From NCBI RefSeq assembly GCF_021462265.1, contig NZ_JAJONF010000010.1:124001-188000 (forward strand): a DNA stretch of 64,000 nucleotides. Direction: 5' to 3'. Both the position numbers and the translations under genes were made by a program. Numbering within the stretch: position 1 is the first letter of the stretch; every line of letters begins with the position of its first letter. Source of the DNA: Streptomyces shenzhenensis (GTDB taxonomy: Bacteria > Actinomycetota > Actinomycetes > Streptomycetales > Streptomycetaceae). Positions 42,516 to 51,878 of the stretch are shown one piece after another. The notes below the pieces were generated by a model. It saw only the letters and a program-made list of their open reading frames with translations, had not been told where the DNA came from and did no database searches.

Positions 42516-43175
42516 CTAACCGCTCATCCAGTAGGGCTCCGGGTCCCGCCAGCGGTCGAAGGGCTGGTTGAGCGTGTACTTGCCGTCGTCCCCGAGGACG
42601 AGCATCCGCATCTCGGCGTTCCCGGGATTGGAGAGCGACTCGAACTCCGCGACCGTCCAGTGGAACCAGCGCATGCAGAACAGCCGCATCGCCAGGCCAT
42701 GGGTCACCAGGAGCACGTTGGGCGGGTGGTCCGGCGCCTCGAAGCTGCGGAACAGGCTCTCCAGGAAGCCGCCGACGCGGTCGTACACGTCGGCCCCGGA
42801 CTCCCCCTGCGGGAAGCGGAAGAAGAAGTGCCCGTACGCGTCCCGGTACGCCTTCTGCAGGCGCACGTCGTCGCGGTCCTGCCAGTTTCCCCAGTCCTGC
42901 TCACGCAGCCGGGGCTCCTCGCGCACGCGTATGAGATCCGGGTCGAGGTGGAAGGCGCGGAGGGTCTCGTGCGTACGGCGGTAGGGAGAGACGTACACGC
43001 TGACGCGCTCCTGGCCGAAGATCTCCCGGATGCGCTTCCCGGTCTCCTCAGCCTGCCGCCAGCCCCGCTCGGTCAGGGCCAGCGCGTGGTCTGGTTGCCG
43101 CTCATACACGGAGTCGTCGACATTGCCGGTTGACTCGCCGTGCCGGACAAGGACGATGCGCCGTGGTCGTGCCAT
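42516..43175 (-). CDS. histidine phosphatase family protein
   Basis: About 219 residues. Phosphoglycerate-mutase-like: LVRHGESTGN with the catalytic His near residue 12, YVSPYRRTHETL, and the second His in LLVTHGLAMRLF. REQDWGNWQD lies between. Likely a small-molecule phosphatase rather than glycolytic mutase. First of a two-gene unit with the ADP-ribosylglycohydrolase gene. Confidence 0.92.
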   Translation of the reverse strand: MARPRRIVLVRHGESTGNVDDSVYERQPDHALALTERGWRQAEETGKRIREIFGQERVSVYVSPYRRTHETLRAFHLDPDLIRVREEPRLREQDWGNWQDRDDVRLQKAYRDAYGHFFFRFPQGESGADVYDRVGGFLESLFRSFEAPDHPPNVLLVTHGLAMRLFCMRWFHWTVAEFESLSNPGNAEMRMLVLGDDGKYTLNQPFDRWRDPEPYWMSG

Positions 43176-43262
43176 GCCAAAACCCTAGATCGAGTGGCGG
43201 AAAGTGGAGCACTCGGAGGGGCCTCATACAGCGCAGGTCACACAAAATTATGGGTTTGATTT

Positions 43263-43868
43263 TCAAACGATCCAGCTCGGTTCCAGCTCCACGATGTCTC
43301 CCGTGAGGGCCGCGATGTCGGCCTCCGTCTGGGCGCGCAACGCCAGCCGCTCCACCCGTTCGGTGCGGTACTTGCCGTGCTCGGCTGCCGCCCGCCACAT
43401 CGAAAGAATCATGAACTCGTGCTCCGGGGCCTCCGCGAACATGCCGCGGATCATGCCGGGCGAGCCGGCCATCGCCGGGTTCCAGACCTTCTCCTGCATC
43501 AGCGTGAAGTGCTCGACGCGCTCCTCGTGCACCCGGCACAGGGCGACCCGGACCAGGTCGCTGTCCGTGAACCGCGGTTCGAAGCCGGTCTTCACGTCGA
43601 ACCGGTACTCGAACAGCTTGACCTGCTGGTTCTTGTACGTCCCGGACTGGGACGCGGCCAGGCGGTCGTGCGAACGCGCCATGAAGGAGTCGTAGAAGGC
43701 ACGGCTCTCCCAGAAGGCGAAGATGTGCGCCACTCCAGGTCGCTGTCGACTCCAGCCCCCGCCCTGTCCCCGAAATCCCGGCTCCCCCAGAAGCCCCGCC
43801 CATTTCCGCTGCCCCCGCTCGAAGCCGCGGCGGTCAACCACGGTGCAGCGAATCCACTTGACCAGCAC
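43263..43868 (-). CDS. YdbC-like protein (DUF4937, dimeric alpha/beta barrel)
   Basis: About 201 residues. The N-terminal part, MLVKWIRCTVVDRRGFERGQ with AHIFAFWESRAFYDSFM, matches the YdbC/DUF4937 family. The C-terminal half HEFMILSMWRAAAEHGKYRTERVERL is a second ferredoxin-like monooxygenase-type repeat. Function unknown. It stands alone, upstream of the phosphatase gene on the same strand with 87 bases between. Confidence 0.78.
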   Translation of the reverse strand: MLVKWIRCTVVDRRGFERGQRKWAGLLGEPGFRGQGGGWSRQRPGVAHIFAFWESRAFYDSFMARSHDRLAASQSGTYKNQQVKLFEYRFDVKTGFEPRFTDSDLVRVALCRVHEERVEHFTLMQEKVWNPAMAGSPGMIRGMFAEAPEHEFMILSMWRAAAEHGKYRTERVERLALRAQTEADIAALTGDIVELEPSWIV

Positions 43869-44015
43869 CGCGCCATCGTAAGGCCATGGGGCGTGGCGTC
43901 GGTCACGCTCCGGCAGAGATCACCCGCGCGTGCGCCCCCGCGCGCATGGCACGATGGGCAAAGAGGCTTGGCAGAACATCAGTTGGGGCAGTGACCTCTA
44001 GGGGGAAGGGGACGC

Positions 44016-44552
44016 GTGGTGAGCGGTTTCAGCAAGGCGATCCGCAAGGTCGAGGTCGCGGTGAAGTGGGATCCGAGCCCTTCCGGGCAGCCGCCCACCG
44101 ATCTCGACGTCATCGCCGGTACGTACACGACGGTTGACCCGTACGGGACTCCGGCCTATCTGGTGCACTTCGACAGCCGTTCGCCCGACGGCACGATCTT
44201 TCTCAACCGGGACAGCACGGACGGCAAGGGCTTCGGCTGGGACGAGGTGATGACACTCGAACTGAACCGGCTCGACAGCCGGTACGCGCGCGTGGTCGTC
44301 GGAGTCGTCATCCAGCAGCGGCCCACGCACCGGACGTTCGTGAATGTCCTGAACCCGGCCGTCCGTGTCCGGGAGGGCTACAACGTACTGGCCGAGGACG
44401 ACTTCGGCACGGTCCTCGGGGCGACGGCGGCCACCGTCGCGGAGTTCGTGCGCGACGGGTCCGGTGACTGGGGCTTCCGGCCCGGCCTGCACGGCTTCGA
44501 GGACGACCCGGTGGTCTTCACCCGGGAGATGGGTGCGCTCGGCCGCCCCTGA
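44016..44552 (+). CDS. TerD family protein
   Basis: About 178 residues. TerD-type Ca2+-binding domain: VAVKWDPSPSG, then DLDVIAGTY, FLNRDSTDGKG, and DEVMTLELNRL. These proteins are linked to tellurite resistance, phage and stress responses and often act at membranes; a single TerD paralogue in this place says little more. Start GTG at 44016 or 44019 after GGGGAAGGGGA. It is not accompanied by other ter genes. Confidence 0.9.
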   Translation: MVSGFSKAIRKVEVAVKWDPSPSGQPPTDLDVIAGTYTTVDPYGTPAYLVHFDSRSPDGTIFLNRDSTDGKGFGWDEVMTLELNRLDSRYARVVVGVVIQQRPTHRTFVNVLNPAVRVREGYNVLAEDDFGTVLGATAATVAEFVRDGSGDWGFRPGLHGFEDDPVVFTREMGALGRP

Positions 44553-44581
44553 CGGCGAACGACCGCCCGGAGCGGGCACAC

Positions 44582-44617
44582 GGTGAGGGGCGCCGGCCAC
44601 GGCCGGCGCCCCTCACC
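44582..44617. terminator. perfect 17-bp hairpin between terD and nrdJ
   Basis: GGTGAGGGGCGCCGGCC, then AC, then its exact complement GGCCGGCGCCCCTCACC. Bidirectional terminator between two convergent genes. Confidence 0.9.
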
Positions 44618-44635
44618 TCATGTCACATCGACCGG

Positions 44636-47530
44636 TCAGCTGCAGCCGCTGGTCGAGCCGCAGCCCTCGCAGATGTAGCAGGAGCCGGCCCGCTGCATCT
44701 TCGTGCCGCAGGAGAAGCAGAGCGGGGCGTCGGCCTGGATCCCCAGCTGCATCTCCACCAGTTCGGCGCTGGTGTGCGCCTGCCTCGGGGCGGGCTTGGC
44801 CGCCTCGATCTTGGGGGCGGCCACGGCCTTCAGCTCCTGGGCACGCGGCGCCGACTGGGCCAGACCCTCGACGTCGACCTCGTCATCGTCGAGGGACGGC
44901 TCGTACGAACCGGTCTCCAGGTGCCGCTGACGCTCCTCGGCGGAGTGGATGCCGAGCGCGGAACGCGTCTCGAACGGCAGGAAGTCCAGCGCCAGGCGGC
45001 GGAAGATGTAGTCGACGATCGACTGCGCCATCCGCACGTCCGGGTCGTCCGTCATGCCGGCCGGCTCGAAGCGCATGTTGGTGAACTTCGAGACGTACGT
45101 CTCCAGCGGGACGCCGTACTGGAGGCCGACGGAGACCGCGATGGAGAAGGCGTCCATCATGCCCGCGAGGGTCGAGCCCTGCTTGGACATCTTCAGGAAG
45201 ACCTCACCCAGGCCGTCGTCCGGGTAGGAGTTGGCCGTCATGTAGCCCTCGGCACCGCCGACGGTGAAGGACGTGGTGATGCCGGGACGACCCTTCGGGA
45301 GGCGCTTGCGGACCGGGCGGTACTCGATGACCTTCTCGACCGTCTCACGGATGGTCGCCTCGGTCTTCTCGGCGATCTCCGTCTTCTCCTTCTCCTTGGT
45401 CTTGGCGGAGAGGGGCTGGCCGACCTTGCAGTTGTCGCGGTAGATCGCGAGTGCCTTGACGCCGAGCTTCCAGGCCTCGAAGTAGATCTCCTCGACTTCC
45501 TCGACGGTCGCCGTCTCCGGCATGTTGACCGTCTTGGAGATGGCACCGGAGATCCAGGGCTGGATCGCGGCCATCATGCGGACGTGGCCCATCGGGGAGA
45601 TGGCCCGCTCGCCCATGGCGCAGTCGAAGACCTCGTAGTGCTCGTGCTTGAGGCCGGGGGCGTCGATCACGTTGCCGTTCTCGGCGATGTGGGCGACGAT
45701 CGCCTCGATCTGCTCCTCCTGGTAGCCCAGGCGGCGCAGGGCCTGCGGGACCGTGCCGTTGACGATCTGCATCGAGCCGCCGCCGACCAGCTTCTTGAAC
45801 TTGACCAGGGCCAGGTCGGGCTCGACGCCGGTGGTGTCGCAGGACATCGCGAGACCGATGGTGCCGGTGGGGGCGAGGACGGACGCCTGGGAGTTACGGA
45901 AACCGTTCTTCTCACCGAGGCGCACCACGTCCTGCCAGGCCTCCGTGGCGGCGGCCCAGACCGGGGTGTCCAGGTCGTCCATGCGGACGGCCACGGTGTT
46001 GGCGTCGGCGTGCTGCTTCATGACGCGGTTGTGGGCGTCGGCGTTGCGGGCGTAGCCGTCGTACGGGCCGACGACCGCGGCGAGCTCGGCGGAGCGCTTG
46101 TAGGCGGTACTGGTCATCAGGGAGGTGATGGCACCGGCGAGGGCACGGCCGCCGTCGGAGTCGTAGGCGTGGCCGGTCGCCATCAGCAGGGCGCCGAGGT
46201 TGGCGTAGCCGATGCCGAGCTGGCGGAAGGCGCGGGTGTTCTCGCCGATCTTCTGGGTCGGGAAGTCCGCGAAGCAGATGGAGATGTCCATCGCGGTGAT
46301 GACCAGCTCCACGACCTTGCTGAAGCGGTCGACGTCGAAGGACTGGGTGCCCTTGCCGTCGTCCTTGAGGAACTTCATCAGGTTCAGCGAGGCGAGGTTG
46401 CAGGACGTGTTGTCCAGGTGCATGTACTCGCTGCAGGGGTTCGAGCCGTTGATCCGGCCGGACTCCGGGCAGGTGTGCCAGTGGTTGATGGTGTCGTCGT
46501 ACTGGATGCCCGGATCGGCACAGGCCCAGGCCGCCTCGGCCATCTTGCGGAACAGGCTCTTGGCCTCGACCTCTTCGATGACCTCGCCGGTCATCCGGGC
46601 ACGCAGACCGAACCGGCCGCCCTGCTCGACCGACTTCATGAACTCGTCGTTCACGCGGACCGAGTTGTTGGCGTTCTGGTACTGGACGGAGGTGATGTCC
46701 TCGCCGCCCAGGTCCATGTCGAAGCCCGCGTCACGGAGGGCGCGGATCTTCTCCTCCTCCTTGACCTTGGTCTCGATGAAGTCCTCGATGTCGGGGTGGT
46801 CGACGTCGAGGATGACCATCTTGGCGGCGCGGCGGGTGGCGCCACCGGACTTGATGGTGCCGGCGGAGGCGTCGGCGCCGCGCATGAAGGAGACCGGGCC
46901 GGAGGCGTTGCCGCCGGAGGAGAGCAGCTCCTTGGAGGAGCGGATCCGGGAGAGGTTCAGGCCGGCGCCGGAACCGCCCTTGAAGATCATGCCCTCTTCC
47001 TTGTACCAGTCGAGGATCGACTCCATGGAGTCGTCGACGGACAGGATGAAGCAGGCGGAGACCTGCTGGGGCTGCGGGGTGCCCACGTTGAACCACACGG
47101 GGCTGTTGAAGCTGAAGATCTGGTGCAGGAGGGCGTACGCCAACTCGTGCTCGAAGATCTCGGCGTCGGCGGGCGAGGCGAAGTACTTGTGGTCCTCACC
47201 GGCCTTCCGGTACGTCTTCACGATGCGGTCGATCAGCTGCCTGAGGCCGGTCTCGCGCTGCGGGGTGCCCACGGCACCGCGGAAGTACTTGCTGGTGACG
47301 ATGTTGACCGCGTTCACCGACCAGAAGTCGGGGAACTCGACGCCACGCTGCTCGAAGTTGACCGAGCCGTCGCGCCAGTTGGTCATGACGACGTCACGGC
47401 GCTCCCAGCTCACCTCGTCGTACGGGTGTACGCCGGGGGTGGTGTGGACGCGCTCGATACGCAGTCCCTTGCCGGCCTTGGTGGCCTTCGCGCGGGAACT
47501 CCGTGCCGGACCGCTCGCCGTCTCTGTCAT
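44636..47530 (-). CDS. nrdJ: vitamin B12-dependent ribonucleotide reductase (class II)
   Basis: About 964 residues. Makes deoxyribonucleotides using adenosylcobalamin, without oxygen requirement. Visible: FNSPVWFNVG near the substrate site, GGSGAGLNLSRIRS, NGSNPCSEYMHLDNTSCNLASL (in parts, with the catalytic Cys), and LAPTGTIGLAMSCDTTGVEP. The zinc-finger tail CFSCGTKMQRAGSCYICEGC carries the regenerating cysteines. The ATG at 47530 follows GGGAGG by 4 bases. It follows nrdR on the same strand. No cobalamin riboswitch is evident in the 167-base gap, in keeping with NrdR-only control. Confidence 0.96.
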   Translation of the reverse strand: MTETASGPARSSRAKATKAGKGLRIERVHTTPGVHPYDEVSWERRDVVMTNWRDGSVNFEQRGVEFPDFWSVNAVNIVTSKYFRGAVGTPQRETGLRQLIDRIVKTYRKAGEDHKYFASPADAEIFEHELAYALLHQIFSFNSPVWFNVGTPQPQQVSACFILSVDDSMESILDWYKEEGMIFKGGSGAGLNLSRIRSSKELLSSGGNASGPVSFMRGADASAGTIKSGGATRRAAKMVILDVDHPDIEDFIETKVKEEEKIRALRDAGFDMDLGGEDITSVQYQNANNSVRVNDEFMKSVEQGGRFGLRARMTGEVIEEVEAKSLFRKMAEAAWACADPGIQYDDTINHWHTCPESGRINGSNPCSEYMHLDNTSCNLASLNLMKFLKDDGKGTQSFDVDRFSKVVELVITAMDISICFADFPTQKIGENTRAFRQLGIGYANLGALLMATGHAYDSDGGRALAGAITSLMTSTAYKRSAELAAVVGPYDGYARNADAHNRVMKQHADANTVAVRMDDLDTPVWAAATEAWQDVVRLGEKNGFRNSQASVLAPTGTIGLAMSCDTTGVEPDLALVKFKKLVGGGSMQIVNGTVPQALRRLGYQEEQIEAIVAHIAENGNVIDAPGLKHEHYEVFDCAMGERAISPMGHVRMMAAIQPWISGAISKTVNMPETATVEEVEEIYFEAWKLGVKALAIYRDNCKVGQPLSAKTKEKEKTEIAEKTEATIRETVEKVIEYRPVRKRLPKGRPGITTSFTVGGAEGYMTANSYPDDGLGEVFLKMSKQGSTLAGMMDAFSIAVSVGLQYGVPLETYVSKFTNMRFEPAGMTDDPDVRMAQSIVDYIFRRLALDFLPFETRSALGIHSAEERQRHLETGSYEPSLDDDEVDVEGLAQSAPRAQELKAVAAPKIEAAKPAPRQAHTSAELVEMQLGIQADAPLCFSCGTKMQRAGSCYICEGCGSTSGCS

Positions 47531-47697
47531 GCCGCCTCCCTGGTACGGGCTAAAACGCCCTGAAATGCCACGATGTTCCCGTGACACACTGTTCTGTGTT
47601 CGCGTCGCGGGCACCTTCGGCCGCCACCCGCGACAAGTCCTGGATCGCCGTCCGACCCCCAGGAATCCGGGCCCTCCGCCCGGTTCCGGTCCGCCCG

Positions 47698-48246
47698 TCA
47701 GCCGGCGATGTGAACGGGGGCGGGCGCCTGTGCGGCCCCGCCTGGCCCGTGCTCTTCCTCCTGGCCCCCCACTCCCGCGTCTTCGTCGTCCGCGGGATCC
47801 TGCGCGGCCTGCCTGAGCTCCGCGATCGCGGTCTCGAAGTCCTCAAGCGAGTCGAACGCCCGGTAGACCGAGGCGAACCGCAGGTAGGCGACCAGGTCGA
47901 GCTCCTGCAACGGGCCGAGTATGGCCAGTCCCACGTCGTGGGTGGTCAGCTCGGCGCTTCCGGTGGCCCGCACCGCCTCCTCGACCCGCTGGCCGAGCTG
48001 GGCGAGCGCGTCCTCGGTGACAGGCCGCCCCTGGCATGCCTTGCGCACACCGTTGATGACCTTCGTACGACTGAACGGCTCGGTGACCCCGGACCGCTTG
48101 ACCACCATGAGCGAGCACGTCTCCACGGTCGTGAAACGACGGGAGCAGTCCGGACACTGGCGGCGCCTGCGGATCGACGTGCCGTCGTCGGTCGTACGGC
48201 TGTCGACCACACGGCTGTCGGGGTGCCTGCAGAAGGGGCAGTGCAT
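47698..48246 (-). CDS. nrdR: transcriptional repressor NrdR
   Basis: About 182 residues. Zinc ribbon MHCPFC plus CPDCSRRF, then an ATP-cone domain (VVKRSGVTEPFSRTKVINGV). Represses ribonucleotide reductase genes according to dATP/ATP. The C-terminal tail is acidic and Gly/Pro-rich, and longer than the usual 150-160 residues. The ATG at 48246 is chosen; a TTG nine bases upstream is possible. Its own promoter region carries a candidate NrdR box, so nrdRJ is probably autorepressed. Confidence 0.94.
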   Translation of the reverse strand: MHCPFCRHPDSRVVDSRTTDDGTSIRRRRQCPDCSRRFTTVETCSLMVVKRSGVTEPFSRTKVINGVRKACQGRPVTEDALAQLGQRVEEAVRATGSAELTTHDVGLAILGPLQELDLVAYLRFASVYRAFDSLEDFETAIAELRQAAQDPADDEDAGVGGQEEEHGPGGAAQAPAPVHIAG

Positions 48247-48384
48247 GATCTCCAACCCTCCTCACAGCAGACTCAATAGCCTCGCTGGACCACACGGGCC
48301 CCTCGAAGCAGCCCCAAGCATAGGCGATCTCTGAGAGACCGGGGACCCGGGGGACCACAACTTGTGGGCTGCAGTAGCAATCCA

Positions 48385-48400
48385 ACCACTAGATGTGGTG
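48385..48400. promoter_or_regulatory. candidate NrdR box upstream of nrdRJ
   Basis: ACCACTAGATGTGGTG: palindromic arms ACCAC/GTGGT around TAGAT, close to the NrdR box consensus acaCwAtATaTwGtgt. A second, partial box may lie around 48411-48424 (ACATCACTAGGTTG), which shares CACTAG 28 bases away. NrdR boxes normally come in pairs. The wider 48247-48750 gap otherwise holds the divergent nrdR and lexA promoters. Confidence 0.65.
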
Positions 48401-48675
48401 ATTGGCTGATACATCACTAGGTTGCGCGTGTCGCACACGTACCGCTACGGCGAATACGGAGATACGGTGAGCGCCGCACGGAGGTCACGTGCGACTCAGG
48501 CGCAGATGGGGACGGACATCCCGGTCGGCGGCGGTCCGGATGGCACACTGGGTGCACCCACAAGGTCATCGGCCCGGCGGTGAAGAGTACAGCAATGGGC
48601 CCTTTTGCCCGCCGGGTACCGCTTGAGCCATACAGCCAGACATGAGATCACGTAGGGCAAACCGCGTTTTTTCAC

Positions 48676-48691
48676 TCGAACGTGTGTTTGG
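48676..48691. promoter_or_regulatory. LexA (SOS) box upstream of lexA
   Basis: TCGAACGTGTGTTTGG, one mismatch in the GAAC-N4-GTTC core of the actinobacterial/Gram-positive SOS box (GTTT for GTTC). About 60 bases before the lexA start, indicating autorepression. Confidence 0.8.
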
Positions 48692-48750
48692 CGCAACCTT
48701 TCGAAAGCAACTACCGTTGTCCAGCAGGGAGACCATCGAGAGGGGCCGAC

Positions 48751-49530
48751 GTGACCACGACCGCAGACAGTGCCACCATCACCGCCCAGGACCGCTCCCA
48801 GGGCCGACTCGACCCGGTGCATGCCATGAACGAAGCCGTGAATCCCGAGGGACTCAAGCGTTCCCTGCCGGGCCGACCTCCAGGCATCCGGGCGGACAGC
48901 TCGGGCCTGACCGATCGGCAGCGACGGGTGATCGAGGTGATCCGGGACTCGGTGCAGCGGCGCGGCTACCCGCCGTCGATGCGGGAGATCGGCCAGGCCG
49001 TCGGTCTGTCGAGCACGTCCTCGGTGGCGCACCAGCTGATGGCTCTGGAGCGCAAGGGCTTCCTGCGCCGCGACCCGCACCGTCCGCGTGCGTACGAGGT
49101 GCGTGGCTCGGACCAGGCCGTGACCGTGCAGCCCACGGACACCGCCGGCAAGCCCGCCGCGTCGTACGTCCCGCTGGTCGGCCGGATCGCCGCCGGTGGG
49201 CCGATCCTCGCCGAGGAGTCGGTCGAGGACGTCTTCCCTCTCCCCCGGCAGCTGGTCGGTGACGGTGAGCTGTTCGTGCTCAAGGTCGTCGGCGACTCCA
49301 TGATCGAGGCCGCGATCTGCGACGGTGACTGGGTCACCGTCCGCCGCCAGCCGGTCGCCGAGAACGGTGACATCGTCGCCGCCATGCTCGACGGCGAGGC
49401 CACCGTCAAGCGCTTCAAGCGCGAGGACGGCCATGTCTGGCTCCTCCCTCACAACGCCGCCTACGAGCCGATCCCCGGCGACGACGCGACCATCCTGGGC
49501 AAGGTCGTCGCGGTGCTGCGGCGCGTGTGA
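48751..49530 (+). CDS. lexA: SOS response repressor LexA
   Basis: About 259 residues. A 50-residue leader precedes the winged HTH (TDRQRRVIEVIRDSVQRRGY; PPSMREIGQAVGLSSTSSVA). The S24 peptidase domain has the Ala-Gly self-cleavage site in GRIAAGGPI, the catalytic Ser in VVGDSMIEAAI and Lys in ATVKRFKRE. The GTG at 48751 follows GAGAGGGG. The N-terminal extension is normal for streptomycetes. It represses DNA-repair genes and its own gene. Confidence 0.95.
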   Translation: MTTTADSATITAQDRSQGRLDPVHAMNEAVNPEGLKRSLPGRPPGIRADSSGLTDRQRRVIEVIRDSVQRRGYPPSMREIGQAVGLSSTSSVAHQLMALERKGFLRRDPHRPRAYEVRGSDQAVTVQPTDTAGKPAASYVPLVGRIAAGGPILAEESVEDVFPLPRQLVGDGELFVLKVVGDSMIEAAICDGDWVTVRRQPVAENGDIVAAMLDGEATVKRFKREDGHVWLLPHNAAYEPIPGDDATILGKVVAVLRRV

Positions 49531-49638
49531 CGCCTGCGGCGGGCGGTCGTCTCCGCCCGCCCTCCGATCGGGCCCCGGGACCCCTGCGCCGGTTCCGGGG
49601 TCCTGCACTGTCCGGATCGCGGCGACAGCCTGCCTGGA

Positions 49639-49680
49639 TCGCGGGCCGGCCTGACCGGCGCGGGTCAGGCCGGCCCGCGA
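49639..49680. terminator. 18-bp hairpin between lexA and dinG
   Basis: TCGCGGGCCGGCCTGACC (49639-49656) pairs with GGTCAGGCCGGCCCGCGA (49663-49680), loop of six. Bidirectional, immediately before the dinG stop. Confidence 0.9.
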
Positions 49681-49681
49681 A

Positions 49682-51658
49682 TCACTCCGCCTCCGCCTGC
49701 CGCGCCGCCGCGTCGATCGCCGCCAGCGACTTGCGGACCTGGTTGCGGTCGGTGGTGTACCAGAAGTCGGGCAGTGAGGACTTGAGGTAGCCGCCGTACC
49801 GCGCGGTGGCCAGCCGCTGGTCGAGTACGGCGACCACGCCGCGGTCCCCGGAAGCGCGTACGAGCCGGCCGGCGCCCTGGGCCATCAGGAGCGCGGCGTG
49901 GGTGGCGGCGACCGCCATGAAACCGTTGCCGCCGGCGTCCTCGACGGCCTTCTGCCGGGCGCTCATCAGCGGATCGTCCGGGCGCGGGAACGGGATCTTG
50001 TCCATGACGACCAGCTGGCAGCTCGGGCCGGGGACGTCGACGCCCTGCCAGAGCGACAGCGTGCCGAAGAGGCAGGTCCTGGGATCCGCCGCGAAGTTCT
50101 TGATCAGTTCGCCGAGGGTCTCCTCGCCCTGCAGCAGTATCGGGAACTCGGGGATCCGGACGCGCAGTTCCTCCGCGGCCTGCTGGGCGGCCCGCATCGA
50201 GGAGAAGAGGCCGAGGGTGCGGCCCCCGGCGGCCTGGATCAGCTCGGTCAGTTCGTCGAGCATGTCGGCGCGGTCGCCGTCCCGTGCGGGGCGCGACAGG
50301 TGCTTGGCGACATAGAGGATGCCCTGTCGCGGATAGTCGAAGGGCGAGCCGACGTCGACGCCCTTCCACTTCGGGAAGTCGTCGCCCTCGGTGCCCTCCG
50401 GGGCGAGACCCAGGGAGGCGCCGACGCCGTTGAAATCGCCGCCGAGCTTGAGGGTCGCCGAGGTGAGCACGACCGAGCGGTCCGCGAAGAGCTTCTCCCT
50501 GAGCAGGCCGGACACGGACATGGGGGCGACCCGGAGTGAGGCACCGAAGCGGTCGTGACGTTCGTACCAGACAACGTCGAACTCGGAGCCGTTCACGATC
50601 CGCTCCGCCACGTCGTGCACGGTCTCCACGGAGGCCAGCGCCTGCTTGCGGACCGCGTCCTCGTCCTGGACCGACTTGTCGCGGGTCGTACCGAGCGCGG
50701 AGATCACGGTGCGGGCTGCGTCCCTGAGCGCCGCAAGGGCGTAGCCGAGATCCTCCGGGATCTCCTCCAGGCGCCCCGGCAGAGCCAGCTCCATCAGCCG
50801 CTCGAAGCCCTCGGCGGCGGTCTGGAGCTGGTCGGCGGCCTTCTCGTCGACCAGCCTGGCGGCGCGCCGGACGGCACGGTTGACCTGCCCCGGGGTGAGT
50901 TCGCCGGTGGCGACGCCGGTGACCCGGGAGACCAGTTCGTGCGCCTCGTCCACGATCAGCACCTCGTGCTGCGGAAGTACCGGGGCGCCCTCGATGGCGT
51001 CGATCGCGAGCAGGGCGTGGTTGGTGACGACCACCTCGGCGAGCTTGGCGCGCTCACGGGCCATCTCTGCGAAGCACTCGGCGCCGTAGGCGCACTTGGA
51101 GGCGCCCAGGCACTCCCGGGAGGAGACCGAGATCTGGGCCCAGGCCTTGTCGGAGACGCCCGGGGTGAGGTCGTCCCGGTCGCCGTTCTCCGTCTCGTCG
51201 GCCCAGTCCCGCAGCCGCAGCAGGTCCTGACCGAGCTTGCTGGTGGGCGCGGCCGCCTCGAACTGGTCGAAGAGGCCCTCCTCCTCGTCCTGTGGCATGC
51301 CCTCGTGCAGCCGGTGCAGGCACAGGTAGTTCGACCTGCCTTTGAGCATGGCGAACTCCGGGCGCCGGCGCAGCAGCGGGTGCAGGGCGTCGACGGTGCG
51401 CGGCAGATCCCGCTCGACGAGCTGTCTCTGCAGGGCGAGGGTCGCCGTCGCCACGACGACCCTCTCCCCGTGCGCGAGCGCGGGCACCAGATAACCGAGT
51501 GACTTTCCGGTGCCGGTGCCGGCCTGGACCAGCAGATGGGATCCGTCATCGATCGCTTCGGCGACCGATTCGGCCATGGTCACCTGGCCGGGGCGCTCCG
51601 TACCGCCGACAGCTGTGACAGCGGCATGCAGGAGTTCGGGGAGTGAGGGCTTCGTCAT
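49682..51658 (-). CDS. dinG: DinG-like ATP-dependent DNA helicase
   Basis: About 658 residues. XPD/DinG-type 5'-3' superfamily 2 helicase. Walker A AGTGTGKS (46-53), four cysteines for an iron-sulphur cluster at 113, 183, 189 and 195, and DEAH (237-240). The C-terminal part has GLFSSMRAAQQAA, a QGVDVPG motif and QGAGRLVRASGDRG. It unwinds R-loops and G4 structures in damaged DNA. It is convergent with lexA. No SOS box is visible directly before its start, though the upstream region was scanned only by eye. Confidence 0.92.
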   Translation of the reverse strand: MTKPSLPELLHAAVTAVGGTERPGQVTMAESVAEAIDDGSHLLVQAGTGTGKSLGYLVPALAHGERVVVATATLALQRQLVERDLPRTVDALHPLLRRRPEFAMLKGRSNYLCLHRLHEGMPQDEEEGLFDQFEAAAPTSKLGQDLLRLRDWADETENGDRDDLTPGVSDKAWAQISVSSRECLGASKCAYGAECFAEMARERAKLAEVVVTNHALLAIDAIEGAPVLPQHEVLIVDEAHELVSRVTGVATGELTPGQVNRAVRRAARLVDEKAADQLQTAAEGFERLMELALPGRLEEIPEDLGYALAALRDAARTVISALGTTRDKSVQDEDAVRKQALASVETVHDVAERIVNGSEFDVVWYERHDRFGASLRVAPMSVSGLLREKLFADRSVVLTSATLKLGGDFNGVGASLGLAPEGTEGDDFPKWKGVDVGSPFDYPRQGILYVAKHLSRPARDGDRADMLDELTELIQAAGGRTLGLFSSMRAAQQAAEELRVRIPEFPILLQGEETLGELIKNFAADPRTCLFGTLSLWQGVDVPGPSCQLVVMDKIPFPRPDDPLMSARQKAVEDAGGNGFMAVAATHAALLMAQGAGRLVRASGDRGVVAVLDQRLATARYGGYLKSSLPDFWYTTDRNQVRKSLAAIDAAARQAEAE

Positions 51659-51878
51659 AGCGCGACCACCCTACGACCCGGCACCGACAACCGGGCGATC
51701 AAACCGGGGACGGGGGGTGAGATCACGCCGGGGCTCCTGGGCGGACGGGCCAAGGGGGGAGGGGCAGGCCGAGGGGGACGGGCGGGCCGCCGGGCGGGCC
51801 GGTCGAAATTCTTTCGGACGGCCGGGAACTCGATCGGTCGCCGATTCGTACTACATGTGTACGCGCCATCACTCAGCG

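Noticed and set aside
44774..47563. 929-codon plus-strand frame opposite nrdJ
   Set aside because: A typical high-GC shadow of a long gene. The class II ribonucleotide reductase motifs are on the minus strand.
47531..47697. cobalamin riboswitch before nrdJ
   Set aside because: The B12-dependent enzyme might suggest one, but I saw no B12-box core sequence and the gap is short. Control through NrdR is the simpler reading.
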